From NCBI GenBank assembly GCA_943329105.2, contig CALQCP020000065.1, positions 1 to 10,641 on the forward strand: DNA of 10,641 bases, in the 5' to 3' direction. Origin of the DNA: Chitinophaga pinensis. Its GTDB lineage: Bacteria > Planctomycetota > Phycisphaerae > Phycisphaerales > SM1A02. Made by a program: the position numbers and the translations under genes. Under the pieces are notes generated by a model. That model saw only the letters and a list, made by a program, of their open reading frames with translations, ran no database searches and had not been told where the DNA came from. This document shows positions 6,571-10,641 of this stretch, in pieces; position 1 is the first letter of the stretch; each line of letters starts with the position of its first letter.

Positions 6571-8214
6571 TCAATCCGTATGCCATAAGCGGAACTGTCG
6601 CTCCGCCTGCTTGGTGAACATGACCCAGCCATCAACCGTGCGCGCGCCGCATGAACGCGCATGAATGAGGAGCGGCGTCTCCAACGGTGCATACACCGTA
6701 TCCATGACCGTAACGCTGTCATCAAGATGAACATCGCCAGCGAGTGGATTGCCCTGTGGGTCCGATCCGCCTCGCATACCCACCGGTGTGCAATTGACAA
6801 ATGCATGAAAGCCGCCACTACCGAGTTCTGCAGTTCGGCCTGCAATGATCGATCCTGCACCCGCGTCGCCATTGCCAAGACCGCCCGCCGCGTTGCGTGC
6901 CTGCGCAGCAGCTTCTTGCAACTGCGCACACATCCGACGCGCACGATCTTCATTGCGGTTGAAGACCACCACCTGCGCGCCCTCATCTGCGAGACCAACT
7001 GCAACCGCACGAGCAACCCCACCAGCACCAAGGACGGCGATGCGTTTCCCGCTGAGCGCTGCGCGTTCGATCCCCATGCCGTGCGTCAGCGCATCCACTG
7101 CAGCGGGCGCGTCAGTATTGGCGCACTGCAGCGCACCTGCAGCATTCAGATACAGCGTATTTGCCGCACCGATACGTGCCGCAAGCGCCTCGACGCGACC
7201 GCCCTGCTCCTTCACAAATCGCACCAAGTGCTCCTTGTGGGGAATCGTCACACACGCACCACGGAAGTCCAGCGGCGCAAACGCCAACAGTTCCGCAACA
7301 GTCGCCTTGAAGTGTTCATACTCCGGCGGAATTGGCATCGGAAGCAACACTGCATTACGCCCAGCCTCCCGGAACCATTCGTTGTGCACATGCGGGCTCC
7401 GCGAATGACTAACCGGCCAACCGATCACGCCAAAGACACGCGTGGCTGAATCAATACTCCGAAACCCGTACAGATTGACCATGTCCTGCACCGAAACTTG
7501 CCCCGGCGCTGTCCCAGCTGCGTTTGCTGCGGCGCGCTGTGCATCGGAATCACTACCTGCATGTGCGAAGGTAAGAAATGCGCCAAACTTTGGCGCAAGG
7601 ACGCGACTCATCAGCCCAGATTCGCCCATGCACAACACCACTGCTGGCTTTACGCGCGTGGCGAGCAACTCGAATGCTTCAATGTTGTCGCGCACACTGC
7701 GCGCACGCCATGCGACCTTTGCCACGGCGCACGCATCAGCCTCCGCCATAGCCGTCCACTGCCGGAGAAGTGCCGCAGGTCGACCTTCAAAGTCATGCGC
7801 GCTCAAGATCAATCGCGTGCCCACCGTACGCACTTGACCAGGGTGTTCGACACAGAGTTCCAGTTTCTGTCGCACATTCGCGCTGCGCTGCATATCCGCG
7901 AGTTCAAAGTCAATATAGGTCGGCGCCACTTCGCCGCTCGCGGTGCAAAGTGCCTCTAAAAAACTGACGCGATCCGTTTCGTCACCACGCCACTCGCCGC
8001 CCTCACGAGCGCCACGGATAGTCACGATGCACGGCACCGGCGATTCACGCACCAAGGTCCGCACATGACGCAATGCGTCCTCACATTCTGCCAACGCGTC
8101 GACGCGCCATTCCACCATGTCAGCACCATGCTCAACTGCGCGACGCGCATCGGCAAGCGCAACGTGGATCTCATCGGGGGCTTCAACGGAAATTGACACG
8201 CAAAGGTGAGTCAC
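6571..8214 (-). CDS. aroDE: Bifunctional 3-dehydroquinate dehydratase / shikimate dehydrogenase
   Basis: A 547-residue fusion of two shikimate-pathway enzymes. Residues 1 to about 250 are a type I dehydroquinate dehydratase: EWRVD at 35-39, the catalytic His140 in SAHDF, the Schiff-base Lys166 in AVAKVAW, Arg204, and the closing APGQVSVQD (Gln239). Residues about 258-547 are an NADP-dependent shikimate dehydrogenase: GWPVSHSRSP at 265-274, VTIPHK with Lys327, ANT at 351-353, NTD with Asp368, the nucleotide-binding GAGGVA at 396-401, FNRNEDRA at 418-425, NCTPVGM at 474-480, and the closing GW..TKQ with Gln536. All catalytic residues are present, so both halves should work, turning dehydroquinate into shikimate. 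A Gly/Ala-rich insert lies at about 437-456. Type I AroD fused to AroE is known from plants, chlamydiae and planctomycetes. The GTG at 8214 is chosen because family similarity begins there; TAGGAT ends 7 bases upstream, and its AGGA could also serve as a weak ribosome site. A TTG at 8262 is a less likely start. Confidence 0.95.
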   Translation of the reverse strand: MTHLCVSISVEAPDEIHVALADARRAVEHGADMVEWRVDALAECEDALRHVRTLVRESPVPCIVTIRGAREGGEWRGDETDRVSFLEALCTASGEVAPTYIDFELADMQRSANVRQKLELCVEHPGQVRTVGTRLILSAHDFEGRPAALLRQWTAMAEADACAVAKVAWRARSVRDNIEAFELLATRVKPAVVLCMGESGLMSRVLAPKFGAFLTFAHAGSDSDAQRAAANAAGTAPGQVSVQDMVNLYGFRSIDSATRVFGVIGWPVSHSRSPHVHNEWFREAGRNAVLLPMPIPPEYEHFKATVAELLAFAPLDFRGACVTIPHKEHLVRFVKEQGGRVEALAARIGAANTLYLNAAGALQCANTDAPAAVDALTHGMGIERAALSGKRIAVLGAGGVARAVAVGLADEGAQVVVFNRNEDRARRMCAQLQEAAAQARNAAGGLGNGDAGAGSIIAGRTAELGSGGFHAFVNCTPVGMRGGSDPQGNPLAGDVHLDDSVTVMDTVYAPLETPLLIHARSCGARTVDGWVMFTKQAERQFRLWHTD

Positions 8215-8221
8215 GGGCAGA

Positions 8222-8227
8222 ATCCTA
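8222..8227 (-). promoter_or_regulatory. Candidate leaderless -10 box (TAGGAT) of aroDE
   Basis: Minus-strand TAGGAT is followed by TCTGCCC (7 bases) and the GTG at 8214. AGGA within it, 8 bases from the GTG, could instead be a Shine-Dalgarno site, so the two readings compete. It lies where a -35 for the opposite gene would fall. Confidence 0.4.
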
Positions 8228-8247
8228 CGGCGCGCGGCGTTGGCAGT

Positions 8248-8253
8248 TACGAT
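8248..8253 (+). promoter_or_regulatory. Candidate leaderless -10 box (TACGAT) of the 8262 gene
   Basis: TACGAT is followed by TCCACCCA (8 bases) and the ATG at 8262. There is no Shine-Dalgarno site in between. No clear -35 is seen; the expected position falls on the -10 box of divergent aroDE. Confidence 0.45.
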
Positions 8254-8261
8254 TCCACCCA

Positions 8262-8873
8262 ATGACCGACGAGATTGCCGAAGAGGCCTACCAGTTCATG
8301 CGCGCGCACCTGTACGGAAAGATTCGCTTCGGCGAGGATCGTGTGGACATTCGCGTGGCACCAACCGCCAGTGGCCACTTAGTGGCTTCAGTCATGGTGG
8401 CTATGTTGCGTTCGGTAGACACCGTGTTGGAGCTGCCTGACGACAGTGATGACGCACTGGTCTTACAAGTGACCCTTGAGCAGATTGACGAAAATGGCCC
8501 GGATGGCGCCATCTGCGATCGCTGGTGCATCTATCACGGCGAGCCGCCAGATGTTCGATGGGCGCGCATGCAAATTGATGCTGCACGATTCAAGGGCTAC
8601 TTCATCGATGGCCAAGCGCTCATGCGCGAGAACCCATTTGCAGCTCAAGAGGGCGCTCTCTGCAAAGAACTCAATGCTTCTTGCCAAGAGTTGGTGATTC
8701 GCGCAGCACGAGCATCCGGTGAACACCTACTCATTGACCCAAAGGTGGTTGGTGTCGACCCATGGGGCATTGATGCGCGCGCCCAACTCGGGATTGCACG
8801 AATTTCAGCCAATCCAGCCCTTGCGTCTACAAACAACGTCAAACCGTGGCTGACAGAACAAGCTGCTGGGTGA
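8262..8873 (+). CDS. Conserved-looking protein of unknown function, possible DUF2470-like C-terminus
   Basis: A 203-residue soluble protein with no signal peptide or membrane segment. The end, about 131-182, with an LCKELNASCQELVIRAAR helix followed by VVGVDPWGIDARAQLGIARI, resembles the DUF2470 domain found at the end of HugZ-type haem-handling proteins and pyridoxamine-phosphate-oxidase relatives. The usual Asn-x-Asp-His helix motif is altered here, because Ser-Cys replaces Asp-His. The middle has a notable motif DRWCIYHGEPPDVRWARMQID (86-106) with Cys85 and Cys89. I cannot name a function; the resemblance is from memory and weak. The ATG at 8262 is the choice because the frame further upstream (to 8073) lies opposite the coding part of aroDE. 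TACGAT ends 8 bases before the ATG. It is divergent from aroDE with only 47 bases between, and phhA follows 72 bases downstream on the same strand. Confidence 0.82.
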   Translation: MTDEIAEEAYQFMRAHLYGKIRFGEDRVDIRVAPTASGHLVASVMVAMLRSVDTVLELPDDSDDALVLQVTLEQIDENGPDGAICDRWCIYHGEPPDVRWARMQIDAARFKGYFIDGQALMRENPFAAQEGALCKELNASCQELVIRAARASGEHLLIDPKVVGVDPWGIDARAQLGIARISANPALASTNNVKPWLTEQAAG

Positions 8874-8880
8874 GGGCTTC

Positions 8881-8895
8881 GCGCGCCGTACGCGC
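8881..8895. other. Small GC-rich inverted repeat before phhA
   Basis: GCGCG (8881-8885), loop CCGTA, CGCGC (8891-8895) form a 5-base-pair stem 8 bases after the stop of the 8262 gene. There is no T-tract, so it is at best a weak terminator. It also covers the place where a -35 for the TAGACT box at 8901 would lie, so it may be a binding site. Confidence 0.3.
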
Positions 8896-8900
8896 CCGCT

Positions 8901-8906
8901 TAGACT
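8901..8906 (+). promoter_or_regulatory. Candidate -10 box (TAGACT) of phhA
   Basis: TAGACT lies 39 bases before the phhA ATG, which would give a leader of roughly 30 bases, enough for the Shine-Dalgarno site at 8933-8937. This contrasts with the TANNNT boxes placed next to the start codon of neighbouring genes. No clear -35 is visible. Confidence 0.35.
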
Positions 8907-8932
8907 GATTGTTCATTAATTCGATGCCCACG

Positions 8933-8937
8933 AAGGA
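8933..8937 (+). promoter_or_regulatory. Shine-Dalgarno site (AAGGA) of phhA
   Basis: AAGGA is followed by 8 bases and the ATG at 8946, an optimal spacing. It is the only clear Shine-Dalgarno site in the window and supports this start over the internal Met5. Confidence 0.7.
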
Positions 8938-8945
8938 AACTACCG

Positions 8946-9809
8946 ATGGCCCAAGGAATGTCCGGCAATCTGAACCACGCGATGATTGATGGCCCGCAAG
9001 GCAAAGCGGCTCAGGAGTACGCCAACCAATTTGGTGCGCCTGGCTTCCACGACATTACCAAGGCGTACATCGGACAGAATTACGGTGGGTACACGGCGGA
9101 GAACCAAGAAACCTGGCGGGTTCTCTACGACCGGCAAATGCTGTACTTGGCAAACAATGCCAGCGAGGTTTATCTCCGCGGCGCACGCAGCATTAACTTA
9201 GTTCGTGACCACATCCCTTATCTTGAGGGACCGCAGTCGGTGAACACGTTCTTGATGCCGCTCACTGGTTGGCAGAGCAAGGCTGTTCCTGGCTACTTGC
9301 CGGCCAAGGCCTTCTTTGCGTGCCTGGCGCGCCGCGAATTTCCGACCACCATCGTGATTCGTTCGCGCGAGTCCATTGACTACTTACCTGAGCCAGACAT
9401 CTTCCATGACATCTTTGGACATGTCCCGTTGCATGCAGACCCCATCTTTGCCGACTTCTTGCAGACCTACGGTAAGGCTGCGGTCAGCACCGATGATCCG
9501 TCCCATACGGAACGCCTCTCACGACTCTTCTGGTTCACCGTGGAGTTTGGTCTGATCCGCGAAGGCGGGCGCAATCGACTGTATGGCAGTGGACTGATTT
9601 CAAGTCCCGGCGAAAGTGCCCACGCCCTCGACTCCAAGGATGTCGACCGTCGTCCATTCGACCTCGAGACAGTCTGTAACACGTCGTTTGAAATCGACCA
9701 TTACCAGCCGATTCTCTATGTTCTGGAGAGCTTCGATCAACTGCGTGATGCCATGAACACCTACGCGCAGCGACTTCTGGACCCAGCGCGTCGACCCGTG
9801 AACGCCTAA
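8946..9809 (+). CDS. phhA: Phenylalanine 4-monooxygenase (aromatic amino acid hydroxylase)
   Basis: A 287-residue cytoplasmic enzyme that hydroxylates L-phenylalanine to L-tyrosine using O2, non-haem iron and a tetrahydropterin. The iron-binding facial triad is clear: His154 and His159 in PDIFHDIFGHVPLHADP, and Glu200 in FWFTVEFGL. The family hallmark DHYQPILYVLESFDQL follows at 251-266, and YLPEPD at 146-151 precedes the iron site. The length matches bacterial single-domain members, which lack the regulatory domain of animal enzymes. No pterin carbinolamine dehydratase (phhB) gene lies adjacent in the window. The role may be Phe breakdown or Tyr supply; nearby aroC and aroDE provide the precursor pathway but are on the other strand. 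The start is supported by AAGGA 8 bases upstream. It is 72 bases after the 8262 gene and 32 bases before the efflux gene, but a separate promoter candidate (TAGACT, 8901) is present. Tyrosine or tryptophan hydroxylase is an unlikely alternative in a bacterium. Confidence 0.95.
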   Translation: MAQGMSGNLNHAMIDGPQGKAAQEYANQFGAPGFHDITKAYIGQNYGGYTAENQETWRVLYDRQMLYLANNASEVYLRGARSINLVRDHIPYLEGPQSVNTFLMPLTGWQSKAVPGYLPAKAFFACLARREFPTTIVIRSRESIDYLPEPDIFHDIFGHVPLHADPIFADFLQTYGKAAVSTDDPSHTERLSRLFWFTVEFGLIREGGRNRLYGSGLISSPGESAHALDSKDVDRRPFDLETVCNTSFEIDHYQPILYVLESFDQLRDAMNTYAQRLLDPARRPVNA

Positions 9810-9831
9810 GTAGCGCTAACGTCACCGCTAC
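9810..9831. other. Inverted repeat overlapping the efflux gene promoter
   Basis: GTAGCG (9810-9815) and CGCTAC (9826-9831) are perfect 6-base arms with a 10-base loop. The left arm starts right after the phhA stop; the right arm overlaps the TACACT box at 9829-9834. There is no T-tract. It could be a repressor site for the efflux gene or a weak terminator for phhA. Confidence 0.4.
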
Positions 9832-9834
9832 ACT
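9829..9834 (+). promoter_or_regulatory. Candidate leaderless -10 box (TACACT) of the efflux gene
   Basis: TACACT is followed by CCGCGCC (7 bases) and the ATG at 9842. There is no Shine-Dalgarno site and no evident -35. Confidence 0.45.
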
Positions 9835-9841
9835 CCGCGCC

Positions 9842-10641
9842 ATGCGCCGCACCCTGAATTCCCGTCCGTTGTGGGCACCTGTGACTGCATCCATCGCGGG
9901 ACTACTCGGCGGCTGCGCCGTTGGCCCGAACTATCAGGCGCCGCAGGTTCCGGTGGAGCCGCAATTCACCGCCAAGACGGACAACGCCCTCGCGGTCACC
10001 GAGCCGATCAGCGAGCGCTGGTGGCAGAATTTCAATGACCCCGTATTGAACGAATTGGTGTCGCGCGCCGACATGCAGAACATCGATCTGCGCCGCACAC
10101 TGCTTGCTCTTGAAGAGTACCGCGCGCAATACACCATCGACTTTTCCAAGCTGTTTCCGGAAATGGATACTGGCCTCGGGTACAGCCGGCGACGGATCAA
10201 CGGTAATGCGATCGGAATTCAGAACACGGACGCGCTGCAGCAGAGCTTCAGTAACTGGGAATGGAACGTCGCTTCCGCTGCATGGGAAATTGACGTGTGG
10301 GGCGCGGTGCGACGACAGATCGAAGCCGGCGTATCGCGCGTGCAGATGAGTGCCGCTGGTTACCGCGCAGCGCTAGTAAGTATTCGCGCCGAGGCTGCCC
10401 AGGCGTATGTCACCATTCGGCAATTGCAAGCACAACGCAAGGCATACAGAGACCTTGCCCAGGGCTACGGAAAGTTGGTCGGCGCGATCGAGAAAAAGGT
10501 GCGCTATCAGGCCGGTTCCAAGGTGGAACTTGGCGAGGTGCGATCACGTCAGTCATCGGCATTGGCCGAGTCGTTGCGCTTTGACGGCATGATCGCCAAA
10601 CAGCTTTCCGGCCTGTGCATTCTGTTGGCGGAAACGCCCGA
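9842..10641 (+). CDS. NodT-type RND efflux outer-membrane lipoprotein (3' end beyond window)
   Basis: The first 266 residues of an outer-membrane factor of the OprM/NodT family, the TolC-like exit duct of RND drug or metal efflux pumps; full members are about 450-500 residues. The N-terminus has a lipoprotein signal ending LLGGC with Cys25, followed by the typical AVGPNYQAPQVPVE. The family motifs are clear: ERWWQNFNDPVLNELVSRA (58-76) and WEIDVWGAVRRQIEAG (148-163), followed by the long alpha-helical barrel segment with Gln- and Ala-rich heptads. Mid-frame there are no stops up to the right edge. I chose the ATG at 9842 because it starts the lipoprotein signal; TACACT ends 7 bases before it. 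The pump's membrane-fusion and RND inner-membrane genes would be expected further right. It follows phhA by 32 bases, but the promoter-like sequence and inverted repeat between them suggest separate control. Confidence 0.93.
   Translation, partial: MRRTLNSRPLWAPVTASIAGLLGGCAVGPNYQAPQVPVEPQFTAKTDNALAVTEPISERWWQNFNDPVLNELVSRADMQNIDLRRTLLALEEYRAQYTIDFSKLFPEMDTGLGYSRRRINGNAIGIQNTDALQQSFSNWEWNVASAAWEIDVWGAVRRQIEAGVSRVQMSAAGYRAALVSIRAEAAQAYVTIRQLQAQRKAYRDLAQGYGKLVGAIEKKVRYQAGSKVELGEVRSRQSSALAESLRFDGMIAKQLSGLCILLAETP

Noticed and set aside
6661..7449. Plus-strand open frames across aroDE (262 and 187 codons)
   Set aside because: Antisense to conserved catalytic motifs of shikimate dehydrogenase; no recognisable protein.
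8073..8261. Upstream extension of the 8262 gene into aroDE
   Set aside because: Arg/His-rich antisense translation of the conserved dehydratase N-terminus; the promoter-like box and start at 8262 fit better.
1..10641. Mobile element, CRISPR array, toxin-antitoxin or defence system
   Set aside because: No transposase, integrase, regularly spaced repeat array or defence-gene motif was seen; the content is metabolic, regulatory and envelope genes.

Overview
The window looks like a moderately GC-rich chromosomal segment from a planctomycete-type bacterium, most likely of the Phycisphaerae group. This is inference. It rests on the ECF sigma factor of the kind common in Planctomycetota and Acidobacteria, the fused AroD-AroE enzyme, the many secreted or membrane proteins of unknown function, and the near absence of Shine-Dalgarno sites. 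No rRNA, tRNA, insertion sequence, phage gene or CRISPR array was found. It reads as ordinary core chromosome rather than a mobile island.

Layout from left to right. (1) Positions 1-1729, minus strand: an exported glutathione peroxidase-family protein, then, 4 bases downstream, a secreted protein of unknown function that runs off the left edge. (2) 1730-2188: a 459-base non-coding stretch between divergent genes, holding a short tandem repeat, a repeated ATCCGGGG element and small palindromes. (3) 2189-2902, plus strand: an ECF-type sigma factor with a disordered N-terminal extension. (4) 2961-4616, minus strand: aroC (chorismate synthase) followed by a small GAF-domain protein, probably one operon. 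(5) 4713-6533, plus strand: a large polytopic membrane protein, possibly a GT-C glycosyltransferase, with collagen-like Gly-Pro repeats in a loop and an Arg-Gly-Pro-Gly repeat in the tail. (6) 6571-8214, minus strand: bifunctional 3-dehydroquinate dehydratase / shikimate dehydrogenase. (7) 8262-8873, plus strand: a conserved-looking unknown protein with a possible DUF2470-like end. (8) 8946-9809, plus strand: phenylalanine 4-monooxygenase. (9) 9842 to the right edge, plus strand: the start of a NodT-type outer-membrane efflux lipoprotein.

How the genes fit together. Three of the ten genes belong to aromatic amino-acid metabolism: dehydroquinate to shikimate (aroDE), EPSP to chorismate (aroC), and Phe to Tyr (phhA). 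They lie on both strands, so this is a gene neighbourhood and not one operon. The peroxidase, sigma factor, GAF protein and efflux channel would suit stress sensing and response, but nothing in the sequence links them directly.

The most interesting signal is in the start regions. Five genes (the secreted protein, aroC, aroDE, the 8262 gene and the nodT-like gene) have a TANNNT hexamer ending 6-8 bases before the start codon, where a -10 element would put the transcript start at or next to the start codon. This points to widespread leaderless transcription in this organism. The one gene with a clear Shine-Dalgarno site (phhA) has its TANNNT box 39 bases further up, and the gene internal to an operon (GAF) has none.
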